Program-made: the position numbers and the translations under genes | The notes under the pieces: model-generated | The model's input: the letters and a program-made list of their open reading frames with translations, nothing else | Database searches by the model: none | Told to the model about the DNA's origin: nothing | DNA from: Fidelibacterota bacterium | GTDB taxonomy: Bacteria; Fidelibacterota; Marinisomatia; SCGC-AAA003-L08; D37C17 | Reading direction: 5' to 3' | DNA: 34,282 nucleotides | Assembly: GCA_004124405.1 (NCBI GenBank) | Contig: SCKP01000019.1 | Span: forward strand, 1-34,282 | In this document: positions 8,376 to 15,938 of the stretch, in pieces | Layout: each line of letters starts with the position of its first letter | Position numbering within the stretch: position 1 is the stretch's first letter

Positions 8376-8992
8376 CTTGCTTCTAATTCTTTAAAATAAC
8401 CTAAATACCTTCGGATATATTCAAATGTACTAAACGTAAACAAGAGGGTTGAAATCAGGTAGGATGACCACAGAATTAAATTTGGTATATTCAGCGGATC
8501 TTTTAATAAAAATAATACCATCATGAGTGAGGAAATCCCAATAAACCATTTTCCTGATTTATTAGATTGAAATACCTCCTCTTGAGAAAACATTAAATAT
8601 ACACCGATAATGATGAGAAATATATCCCTTATTGCCAGGGTGAGAAAAAATAGCAGAAATGGTAATTTGTTGCTAATGATCAAATAAATTAATACAACCA
8701 TCATACAGACCTTATCAGCAACAGGGTCAATTAGTTTACCAAAATTCGTGATTTCTCCTGCTTTTCGTGCCACATATCCATCTAAAAAATCTGTTAAAAC
8801 AATGATGATAATGAGCGCAAAAGCCTGCCATAATTTCCCTGTCATTCCATCTGCAATATCTTCAAATATTAATACAAGGGGGATGGCAAGGAATATCCTG
8901 CTGATACTGATGGCATTAGCCAGGGTCATGATGCGGTCCTGCCGGGTTTGGAGGCGTTTTTTTCGTACCCTTTTTCTGTGTTTAAATCGCAT
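8372..8992 (-). CDS. pgsA: CDP-diacylglycerol-glycerol-3-phosphate 3-phosphatidyltransferase
   Basis: A membrane enzyme for the committed step to phosphatidylglycerol. The CDP-alcohol phosphotransferase signature is complete: D68-F-L-D71-G-Y-V-A-R76 ... G85-K-L-I-D89-P-V-A-D93. About five to six hydrophobic segments follow. The 206-aa frame starts with ATG at 8992, overlapping the preceding stop as TAATG. It has an unusually basic N-terminus (MRFKHRKRVRKKRLQ) before MTLANAISISR, so M22 is an alternative start closer to the family norm. Other CDP-alcohol transferases share the signature, but MTLANAISISRI favours PgsA. Confidence 0.88.
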   Translation of the reverse strand: MRFKHRKRVRKKRLQTRQDRIMTLANAISISRIFLAIPLVLIFEDIADGMTGKLWQAFALIIIIVLTDFLDGYVARKAGEITNFGKLIDPVADKVCMMVVLIYLIISNKLPFLLFFLTLAIRDIFLIIIGVYLMFSQEEVFQSNKSGKWFIGISSLMMVLFLLKDPLNIPNLILWSSYLISTLLFTFSTFEYIRRYLGYFKELEAR

Positions 8993-9972
8993 TAATTATT
9001 TCGATGAGAATTAAATTTTAATGCTGCTAACAAGGAGTTCTTATAAACAGAATCAGGAAATATATTAAGCTCATCCTGTGCTTCTTCGGATACCCTGTCA
9101 ATTTGGTTTTCCGCAAATTGAATCCCACCATGCTTTTCGATGAGTTTTCTAATTTTTCTGATTTCTGATTTTTTCACATGGTTGTTGAGTTGTCGTTTTA
9201 CAACCTTTGCTTTTGAAGGAGGTAAATTTTCAAAAAGATAAATGAGCGGTAAGGTGAGAATATTTTTTTTCAGATCAAAACCTGCTGGTTTTCCTAATCC
9301 CTCAACATTACCTGTAATGTCCAATAGGTCATCCTTTATCTGGAATACCAGTCCAAATTTTTCACCAAAATTTGCCAAAGCTTCACGTTTATCATTGTCT
9401 TCGGTTACCGTCATAACCCCTAATTTACAGGCTGCAGAAAACAGTGATGCTGTTTTATCACTCACCATTTGGTAATAGATTTCCTCTGTCATATTTTTCT
9501 TTATGGCTTTTTCAATTTGCTGAATTTCACCCTGGCTTAGTCGCTCTGCTGTACTTGATAAAATCTCCAAGGCATCAAAATCTTTTAAGTGAATCATATT
9601 TGAGAGGGCTTTTGAAAACATAAAATCACCTACTAAAATGGAAAGTTTATTCTTCCACACCCGATTTATAGACGGCCATCCTCGACGAAGATTGGCATCA
9701 TCTACAACATCATCATGGATAAGTGTTGCTACATGAATCATTTCAATAAGGGCAGCTGCACGATAGGTATTTTCATTGGGTTCCCCGCATAAGCCCGCAG
9801 AAAGCAGACAGAGATGAGGTCGGAGCTGCTTCCCTTTTTTACGGGAAATATACCTGATAATTGTATTTATTAATTTTACATCCGAATGGAGTGATTCTCT
9901 ATAAACTTCTTCAAAACGAATTAGATTTTCACGAATGGGAGCTGTTACAATTTTTTGCAGTTCGGCATTCAC
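8992..9972 (-). CDS. ispB: Long-chain trans-polyprenyl diphosphate synthase (IspB-like)
   Basis: Elongates allylic diphosphates with isopentenyl diphosphate. The 326-aa protein carries KGKQLRP at 46-52, the first aspartate-rich motif D87-D-V-V-D-D92, and the second motif D214-D-L-L-D218. The residues four and five places before the first motif are T83 and A82, small rather than aromatic. By known family rules this favours long products such as octaprenyl or heptaprenyl, suitable for a quinone tail, though exact chain length cannot be read from sequence. It starts with GTG at 9972, overlapping the tatC stop as GTGA. It may feed the quinone or prenyl-lipid steps represented by the UbiA-family gene at 20085. 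Confidence 0.88.
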   Translation of the reverse strand: MNAELQKIVTAPIRENLIRFEEVYRESLHSDVKLINTIIRYISRKKGKQLRPHLCLLSAGLCGEPNENTYRAAALIEMIHVATLIHDDVVDDANLRRGWPSINRVWKNKLSILVGDFMFSKALSNMIHLKDFDALEILSSTAERLSQGEIQQIEKAIKKNMTEEIYYQMVSDKTASLFSAACKLGVMTVTEDNDKREALANFGEKFGLVFQIKDDLLDITGNVEGLGKPAGFDLKKNILTLPLIYLFENLPPSKAKVVKRQLNNHVKKSEIRKIRKLIEKHGGIQFAENQIDRVSEEAQDELNIFPDSVYKNSLLAALKFNSHRNN

Positions 9973-10706
9973 ACCAATGAATCCTTTGGTTTGAAAAGTT
10001 TACTAATGAGAATGCTGAACTCATATAAAATAATAAGGGGAACCACTATAAGAATTTGACTGACTGGGTCAGGCGGTGTAAGCACAGCCCCAAGGATGAG
10101 GAAAACAACTACTGCAAACTTGCGATATTCCCGTAAAAATGCAGGAGTGAGGATTCCAATTTTTGTAAAAAATATGGAGATTACCGGAAGCTGAAATAAT
10201 AAACCGCAACCGAAAATTAACCAGAGCATGTACATGAGATATCCTTCCAGAGTGAAATTATAAGCCACATCAATAGTCTCTGCAGTCAATGAAGTAAAGA
10301 AGGCAAGGCTAAATGGAATAATTACAAAGTAGGCAAAACTCATCCCCAAAAGGAAGAATGCCGATGAAAATAGCACTGTAAAAATGACGGCTACACCATA
10401 TTTATCTTCAAATGCCGGAGAAATAAAACGCCAAAATTGATATAAAATAACCGGCAATCCTAAAATAATGCCCCCAAATAATGCCACGGAGAGTTTCACC
10501 GTAAACATGCTGGTTATTTTCAAAACCTGTAAATTTAAATCAATTGATAGGGATTCAGTCGGATTGATAAGCCAATACATGATGAGATCGGAGTAGGCAT
10601 AGGAAAAACCTGCCCCAATCAAAATAGCAATTATAGCTTTAATTAATCGCCAGCGGAGTTCTTCCAGATGATCCCAAAAGGGCATTTCAGGGGACTGATT
10701 TATCAT
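9969..10706 (-). CDS. tatC: Sec-independent protein translocase TatC
   Basis: The receptor core of the twin-arginine translocase in the inner membrane. The 245-aa protein has six predicted transmembrane segments, the conserved N-terminal cytosolic motif HLEELRWRL at 13-21 and the first periplasmic-loop motif FISPAFEDKYG with E100. No tatA/tatB gene is adjacent. The start overlaps the meaB stop (ATGA) and the stop overlaps the polyprenyl synthase start (GTGA), so it is fully embedded in the operon. Confidence 0.96.
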   Translation of the reverse strand: MINQSPEMPFWDHLEELRWRLIKAIIAILIGAGFSYAYSDLIMYWLINPTESLSIDLNLQVLKITSMFTVKLSVALFGGIILGLPVILYQFWRFISPAFEDKYGVAVIFTVLFSSAFFLLGMSFAYFVIIPFSLAFFTSLTAETIDVAYNFTLEGYLMYMLWLIFGCGLLFQLPVISIFFTKIGILTPAFLREYRKFAVVVFLILGAVLTPPDPVSQILIVVPLIILYEFSILISKLFKPKDSLV

Positions 10707-11638
10707 TTTAGCAGCAATTGTTTGGCTAAGTCATAGGGTGATTTGCGTTGATAATGTTTTTTTTCTAATTCAGAATGAAGCTCTGAATGGTTTTTGTCCT
10801 TCCAGAAATCATCCATTAAATCATCTGCAATTAGTTTCATTACCCTGTTTTTATAGCGATCATCAATTTTCATTTTTTGAACACCTTGAGTCTTATTAAA
10901 TGATTTATGGGCGTCAATGGAATTCATAAGTTCCTCTATACCCTTACCTTCTGTTGCAACGGTTGCAACAACCTGGGGCAACCATTGACTTTCTTCAATT
11001 GTAAGTGTGGAGAGAATATTTTTCAGGGTAATCATCAGTTTATTTGAACCAGCGCGGTCAGCCTTGTTAATTGCGAAAATATTCCCAATTTCCATAAGTC
11101 CAGCTTTTAACATCTGCACCTCATCACCGGATTCAGGAACCAAAACCACGATGACCGAATCTGTGGCCTGAATGACATCCAGTTCAATTTGCCCAACTCC
11201 CACCGTTTCAAAAATGATTATGTCAAAACCGGCAGCGTCAAATATTTCCCCCACTTCCTGTGTTTTAGAAGCCAATCCTCCCCGACTGCCCCGTGTTGCC
11301 ATACTCCTCACAAAAACATGGGGGTCTGAGAAATGGGAGGTCATTCGAATACGGTCTCCTAACACTGCACCTCCGGAAAATGGACTGGTGGGGTCAACCG
11401 CGATTACAGCAACCCTTTTGTCATTTTTACGAAAGGCTGAAATTAAATTATGGGTAAGTGAACTTTTCCCCGCTCCCGGAGGTCCGGTGATTCCTATTTT
11501 GTAGGCATTCCCGGTATTTTTGTAAATCTCAGAAAGAAGTTTTGCTCCTTCATCTCTGTTATCTTCAATTAACGATATAGCCCGAGAAATTGATAGTCTG
11601 GATTGCCCACGTATTCCTTGGATTAGCTCTGGTAACAC
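10703..11638 (-). CDS. meaB: Methylmalonyl-CoA mutase-associated GTPase (MeaB/ArgK family)
   Basis: A G3E-family GTPase chaperone that protects and reloads the B12-dependent methylmalonyl-CoA mutase. Motifs in the 311-aa protein: Walker A GPPGAGKS at 52-59, the family signature VDPTSPFSGGAVLGDR at 81-96, switch region ETVGVGQ at 144-150 and NKAD at 191-194. Older annotations call this family ArgK or LAO/AO transport ATPase. The start is GTG at 11638, with no convincing Shine-Dalgarno, 42 nt after the crp-like stop. mce in the same operon supports the mutase role; the mutase subunits are not in this window. Confidence 0.93.
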   Translation of the reverse strand: MLPELIQGIRGQSRLSISRAISLIEDNRDEGAKLLSEIYKNTGNAYKIGITGPPGAGKSSLTHNLISAFRKNDKRVAVIAVDPTSPFSGGAVLGDRIRMTSHFSDPHVFVRSMATRGSRGGLASKTQEVGEIFDAAGFDIIIFETVGVGQIELDVIQATDSVIVVLVPESGDEVQMLKAGLMEIGNIFAINKADRAGSNKLMITLKNILSTLTIEESQWLPQVVATVATEGKGIEELMNSIDAHKSFNKTQGVQKMKIDDRYKNRVMKLIADDLMDDFWKDKNHSELHSELEKKHYQRKSPYDLAKQLLLK

Positions 11639-11680
11639 GAAGCAAATTTAAGGACTTAATCCTGTCTTATGTTACAGGGT

Positions 11681-12367
11681 TTAGACGGTTTTATCAAATA
11701 GACGTTTAAAGAAAGCATAATCAGGAATGACAACCGTATGTCCTACTTTTGTAATCATGAGTCTATCTTCAAACAATTTTAAAACCCTGGAAACCGTTTC
11801 CCGTGAAGTACCGGACATATTGGCAATATCCTGCTGGAAGGGTAATTTTTCAATGGTAACCTGACCCTTACGAATTACCCCCATATCCTCCGCTAAATTC
11901 AGAATTGAAACACCAATTCTATGTTCAGCATCAGAAAGAGATAATGCTTCAATCTGTTGGTCCGATTTCCTGAGGCGTTTTGCCAGTTCTCCCATAAGGG
12001 CGAATGAAATTTTAAAATTTCTACGCAATAAACGAAGAAATTCATTTCTTTGAATTGCAATAAGTTCACAATTTTCCTGGGCTAATGCATTAGCTGAACG
12101 TGCTTCACCATCTAAAATTGCCATTTCACCAAAAATTTCTCCTGGTCCCAATAAGGACAAAATCACCTCTTTGCCTTCATCATTTACTCGAGTAATTTTC
12201 ACCGTACCTATAATAATAATGAAAACTATGTCGCCAAATTCTTCTTCAAGAATAATCATACTATTCTTCGGGTAATTCCGAGGGGTACAGCTTTCCGAAA
12301 CGGCTTCTAATTCCTCTGCATCTAAATCGATAAAAATTGGGATGTTATTAAGATTGTCAGTTATCAT
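11681..12367 (-). CDS. crp: Crp/Fnr-family transcriptional regulator, CRP-like
   Basis: A 228-aa regulator with an N-terminal cyclic-nucleotide-binding domain and a C-terminal winged helix. The phosphate-binding cassette GEIFGEMAILDGEARSA (76-92) keeps G80-E81 and R90-S91, which contact cAMP in E. coli CRP. The recognition helix SGTSRETVSRVLKLF (185-199) has R189, E190 and R194 matching the RETVGR residues of CRP that read TGTGA. There is no N-terminal cysteine cluster, so it is not an FNR-type Fe-S sensor. AAGGA precedes the ATG. It is first in the export/lipid operon and divergent from rpsT. The TGTGA-N6-TCACA site at 521-536 is a likely target. The ligand (cAMP or other) is inferred. Confidence 0.9.
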   Translation of the reverse strand: MITDNLNNIPIFIDLDAEELEAVSESCTPRNYPKNSMIILEEEFGDIVFIIIIGTVKITRVNDEGKEVILSLLGPGEIFGEMAILDGEARSANALAQENCELIAIQRNEFLRLLRRNFKISFALMGELAKRLRKSDQQIEALSLSDAEHRIGVSILNLAEDMGVIRKGQVTIEKLPFQQDIANMSGTSRETVSRVLKLFEDRLMITKVGHTVVIPDYAFFKRLFDKTV

Positions 12368-12560
12368 TATTCATTTTCCTTTTTAATATGGTTGCATTGC
12401 AAATGGTAATTACCGAATTCACAGACTAGTAAAATTAGCTGAATTAATTTCTTTTTACAATATTTTCTAATATATAAATGATTTTTTATTCTTTAGTCTT
12501 ATAAAATAAATCTTTGTTAAATTTAGGGGCTAATTTAGAATTAATTAATTAAACATTACT
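12368..12560. promoter_or_regulatory. Divergent promoter region, crp-like gene (minus) and rpsT (plus)
   Basis: This 193-bp AT-rich gap must hold both promoters. It contains the palindrome TTGCATTGCAA (12392-12402), 25 nt upstream of the regulator's ATG, and the 10-mer TTACCGAATT (12410-12419), which also occurs at 478-487. No CRP palindrome is seen, so simple autoregulation through TGTGA is not supported. No -10/-35 pair could be assigned confidently. Confidence 0.4.
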
Positions 12561-12809
12561 ATGGGTGCATCAGGATCAGAGTTAAAAAGAGTACGACAAT
12601 CACGGAGAAATAACCTTCGAAACCGTCATTATAAGTCAATGATGAAAACTTCAATTAAAAAGGTACTGGAAGCAGATAAGAAAGATGCACCAACCCTTTT
12701 AAACCAGGCAATATCAATCATTGATCGAGTTTGCGGTAAAGGCATTATTCATAAAAACCGTGCTTCTCACCAAAAATCTAAACTAACCAAATACATTAAT
12801 AGCCTTTAG
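12561..12809 (+). CDS. rpsT: Small ribosomal subunit protein bS20
   Basis: An 82-aa, strongly basic, helical protein that binds the 5' and central domains of 16S rRNA. The pattern ELKRVRQSRRNNLRNRHYKS, the TSIKKVL segment and IHKNRASHQKSKL near the end are typical of S20; length is slightly below the 87 residues of E. coli. It is transcribed alone on the plus strand. No Shine-Dalgarno is visible; an AATTAATTAATTAA run precedes the ATG. Absence of a Shine-Dalgarno before ribosomal protein genes is common in Bacteroidota-related bacteria. Confidence 0.93.
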   Translation: MGASGSELKRVRQSRRNNLRNRHYKSMMKTSIKKVLEADKKDAPTLLNQAISIIDRVCGKGIIHKNRASHQKSKLTKYINSL

Positions 12810-12861
12810 TCTGTAGGTTTTCGTTTCAGAACCCTATCTGCCGCAATTTGGATGGGGTTTT

Positions 12862-14307
12862 CTATTGTGGTTTTTGGTAGTTTGGTGAGTCCTTGGTTAT
12901 GTTAATATCATGAGGATGACTTTCCTTCATCCCCGCACCAGTAATCCTGATAAATTCAATATTCTTGTGAAATTCCTTTATGGATTTAGTTCCGCAATAT
13001 CCCATAGAACTGCGAACTCCACCCATAAGTTGATGAATGGTTTCCATTACATCACCTTTGTACGGTACCATTCCTTCAATTCCTTCAGGAACCAGTTTCT
13101 TCGATTCAGTATTCTGTTGAAAATACCTATCTTTACTACCCTCATTCATGGCTGCAATGGAACCCATTCCCCTGAATGACTTAAAACTTCTCCCTTCCCA
13201 AAGAATTATTTCTCCCGGACTTTCATTAGTACCAGCAAGTATACTTCCAAGCATGGCAGTTTCAGCACCTGCTGCAAAGGATTTTGCAATATCACCAGAA
13301 TAGCGCATTCCCCCATCAGAAATTATTGGAATATCATTTTTTTGTGCACACTCAAATGCGTTTAATACGGCAGTTAGTTGCGGAACCCCAATACCAGCGA
13401 TCATACGTGTAGTACAACTTGATCCGGCGCCAATTCCAACTTTAACAGCATCAACTCCCACATCAATAAGGGCCTGGGTACCATCTGCTGTGGCTACATT
13501 TCCTGCAATAATCTCAACATTAAGCTTAGATTTTAAGTTCTTCACAGTTTCTAAAACACCTTTAGAATGTCCATGGGCAGTATCAACAACCAAAGCATCT
13601 ACGTTTGCATGTACCAATGCCTGGGCCCTTTCCATAGTATCCGAAGATACCCCAATAGCGGCAGCCACCAATAGCCGGCCATGTCTATCTGTTCCGGCAT
13701 TGGGATGATTTTCCTTCTTTAATATATCTTTCACCGTAATTAGTCCGCAGAGAGCGCCCTCATCATCTACCACCAATAATTTTTCAATACGATGTTTCTG
13801 AAGTACGGACTTTGCTTCTTCTAATGTGGTACCCTTTTTCACTGTTATCAAATTCTTTCCGGTCATTCTGTCAGATACCGATAAATCAAGATTGGTTTCA
13901 AAGCGAATATCGCGATTTGTGAGGATACCAACTAATTTCCCATCATCTACAACAGGCACCCCCGAAATATGAAAATGTGCCATTATATCCAGAGCATCCC
14001 GAATTGTTTTTCCTGATGTGATGGTCACAGGGTCCAAAATCATTCCACTTTCTGAGCGCTTTACTCTGTCCACTTCTTTGACATGGTTTTCAATGGATAA
14101 ATTTTTATGAATCACACCAATCCCACCTTCTCTAGCCATGGCAATTGCCATTTTGCTTTCAGTAACCGTATCCATTGCGGCGCTGATTAAAGGAATATTC
14201 AATTGAATATTTTTTGTCAATCGAGAGGAGATGTTTACATCCTTTGGTAAAACACTGGACAATTGAGGAACCAATAATACATCATCAAAGGTTAAGGCTT
14301 CTTTCAT
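12862..14307 (-). CDS. guaB: Inosine-5'-monophosphate dehydrogenase
   Basis: The NAD-dependent, rate-limiting step from IMP to XMP in guanine nucleotide synthesis. The 481-aa protein has the TIM barrel interrupted by two CBS domains at about 88-200 (for example [23 protein letters not shown]). The catalytic loop is [11 protein letters not shown] with C298; the flap includes [10 protein letters not shown] and SKDRYFQ. ATG at 14307 overlaps the hutH stop as ATGA, with GGGAG about 7 nt upstream, so it is co-transcribed with hutH. It converges on rpsT with a 52-bp gap that shows no convincing terminator. Confidence 0.96.
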   Translation of the reverse strand: MKEALTFDDVLLVPQLSSVLPKDVNISSRLTKNIQLNIPLISAAMDTVTESKMAIAMAREGGIGVIHKNLSIENHVKEVDRVKRSESGMILDPVTITSGKTIRDALDIMAHFHISGVPVVDDGKLVGILTNRDIRFETNLDLSVSDRMTGKNLITVKKGTTLEEAKSVLQKHRIEKLLVVDDEGALCGLITVKDILKKENHPNAGTDRHGRLLVAAAIGVSSDTMERAQALVHANVDALVVDTAHGHSKGVLETVKNLKSKLNVEIIAGNVATADGTQALIDVGVDAVKVGIGAGSSCTTRMIAGIGVPQLTAVLNAFECAQKNDIPIISDGGMRYSGDIAKSFAAGAETAMLGSILAGTNESPGEIILWEGRSFKSFRGMGSIAAMNEGSKDRYFQQNTESKKLVPEGIEGMVPYKGDVMETIHQLMGGVRSSMGYCGTKSIKEFHKNIEFIRITGAGMKESHPHDINITKDSPNYQKPQ

Positions 14308-15827
14308 TCTAAGCTCCCAACTAATTTTTCTATTTCATCCAGGATTTCACCTGATTTTACTAATTCTTTCATATTGGTATGATCAGGGTATAAAGGTCTG
14401 TCGATATCAAGAAAATCTACATATTTACGAATAATCTCTTTTGCTTTTTCAACGCCATTGCCAAAAGAGTACTCTCGGAAATCCAGAGCTTGAGCAGCAG
14501 CCATCAATTCAATTCCAAGAATTCCGTAGGCATTATCTAAAATCTGAAAATTCTTTATTGCCGTATTCATCCCCATGGACACAAAATCTTCTTGATCTGC
14601 GGCTGCTGGAATGGATTGAATGGATGCTGGCATGGATAATATTCTTTGCTCTACTATCAGTGTATCCGCGGTATATTGAGATAACATCAGGCCTGAGAAC
14701 ATACCTGCTCCTTTGGTCAAAAAGGCTGGAAGCCCCACATTTAATGCGGGGTTATTCAGACGGTTCATTCGCCGTTCTGATAACACACTCACCATTGTGA
14801 TGGATACTCCAGTCATATCCATTGGTAAGCAAACCGGAGTCCCCTGAAAATTTGCTCCTGAAATTTGCGTATTATCTTCAGGAAAAAATATGGGATTATC
14901 TCCAACTCCATTCAATTCAATTTCAACCTGAGATTTTGCAAAGGCTAAAGCATCATGCGCTGCTCCAATCACTTGAGGTGTTGACCGCATAGAATAGGCA
15001 TCCTGCACCTTACATTTAATTTTATTTTCGGCAAGATCACCATTTTCAACTAATTTTCTAATTGCCTTTGCAGATCGAATAGCACCGGGAAACCCTCTGA
15101 CTTCATGGAGTTTTGGCAAATATGGTTTCATGTTTGCTTTTAACGCTTCTAATGACATTGCACAGGCTATTTCCGCCTGTTTGAACCAGCGATTGGTATC
15201 ATAAATCAGAATTGCACTCATTGCTGTGAGTACATTAGAACCATTTATAATTGCCAAACCATCTCGTGCCATTAAACCGGGTATTGGTATTCCAGCACGC
15301 TCCATTGCTAATTTTCCATCCAGAAGTTCACCTTTATAATAGGCCTGACCTTCTCCCAACATAAGCAAGGCAATTTGAGACATTGGTGCCAAATCACCAC
15401 TCGCTCCCACCGATCCCTTCTGACAGACAAAAGGAGTGACTCCCTTATTTAACATATCTACCATGGTTTGGGTAATTTCCAATCTGCAGCCTGATCGGCC
15501 CTTTGAATGCACATTTATTCGTCCTGCCATTGCACCGCGCACATATTCTATAGGTGCAGGATCACCAATCCCGGCAGCATGGTTATAAATGAGATATTTT
15601 TGGAAATCCTGAATTTGATCATCATCTAATACTACTTCTGAGAATTCCCCAATTCCAGTGTTCACCCCATACATTATTTCCCCTGCCTGAATCTTCTTTT
15701 CAAGCATAATTCTGCATGTTTTTATGCGATCAATTGCATCTGGATGAAGTTCAATCTTCTCCCCATATCGGGCGATCTTTACTAATAATTCAGTATTTAA
15801 TTGAGTATTTCCAAGTTCTATTGACAT
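14304..15827 (-). CDS. hutH: Aromatic amino acid ammonia-lyase, probably histidine ammonia-lyase
   Basis: A MIO-cofactor enzyme, 507 aa, that eliminates ammonia from histidine to give urocanate. The autocatalytic A142-S143-G144 sits in [14 protein letters not shown], with Y53 (MYGVNTG), H83 (YNHAAGIG), [12 protein letters not shown] at 275-286, [11 protein letters not shown] at 309-319, and E413 (DQEDFVSMG). H83 and the Glu are the positions expected for histidine lyases. However, the residue two after the Glu is F415, where bacterial HutH usually has His, and RSTPQV replaces the usual RCxPQV. Tyrosine or another substrate is therefore not excluded. No hutU, hutI or hutG is nearby; the partner is guaB, with which it overlaps by 4 nt. 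Confidence 0.8.
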   Translation of the reverse strand: MSIELGNTQLNTELLVKIARYGEKIELHPDAIDRIKTCRIMLEKKIQAGEIMYGVNTGIGEFSEVVLDDDQIQDFQKYLIYNHAAGIGDPAPIEYVRGAMAGRINVHSKGRSGCRLEITQTMVDMLNKGVTPFVCQKGSVGASGDLAPMSQIALLMLGEGQAYYKGELLDGKLAMERAGIPIPGLMARDGLAIINGSNVLTAMSAILIYDTNRWFKQAEIACAMSLEALKANMKPYLPKLHEVRGFPGAIRSAKAIRKLVENGDLAENKIKCKVQDAYSMRSTPQVIGAAHDALAFAKSQVEIELNGVGDNPIFFPEDNTQISGANFQGTPVCLPMDMTGVSITMVSVLSERRMNRLNNPALNVGLPAFLTKGAGMFSGLMLSQYTADTLIVEQRILSMPASIQSIPAAADQEDFVSMGMNTAIKNFQILDNAYGILGIELMAAAQALDFREYSFGNGVEKAKEIIRKYVDFLDIDRPLYPDHTNMKELVKSGEILDEIEKLVGSLE

Positions 15828-15852
15828 GATTTACTTTTACTTTAATTTAAAA

Positions 15853-15915
15853 ATTATATTACCTCAACCTTAATGATTGTAATAGCAAAATAAATACTTG
15901 CTTGCAAGAGGTCAA
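15853..15915 (-). promoter_or_regulatory. Candidate promoters of hutH-guaB
   Basis: Two sigma70-like arrangements are visible on the minus strand within the 111-bp gap after dinG. One is TTGACC (15915-15910), a 17-bp spacer and TATTTT (15892-15887). The other is TTACAA (15882-15877), an 18-bp spacer and a perfect TATAAT (15858-15853), giving a leader of about 20 nt. Either would make hutH-guaB independent of the long upstream operon. Confidence 0.45.
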
Positions 15916-15938
15916 ATTTATTCTCCGTTTACTTATGC

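Noticed and set aside
11681-12367. FNR-type oxygen sensor
   Set aside because: The N-terminus lacks the cysteine cluster, while the cAMP-cassette Arg-Ser and a CRP-like recognition helix are present.
12538-12552. AATTAATTAA runs before rpsT, mdh (1951-1961) and near 402-411 as a regulatory motif
   Set aside because: In DNA this AT-rich a few copies are expected by chance, and no consistent spacing to the starts is seen.
12820-12837. GGTTTT...AGAACC hairpin between rpsT and guaB as a terminator
   Set aside because: The stem is six pairs including one wobble and is not followed by a T-run.
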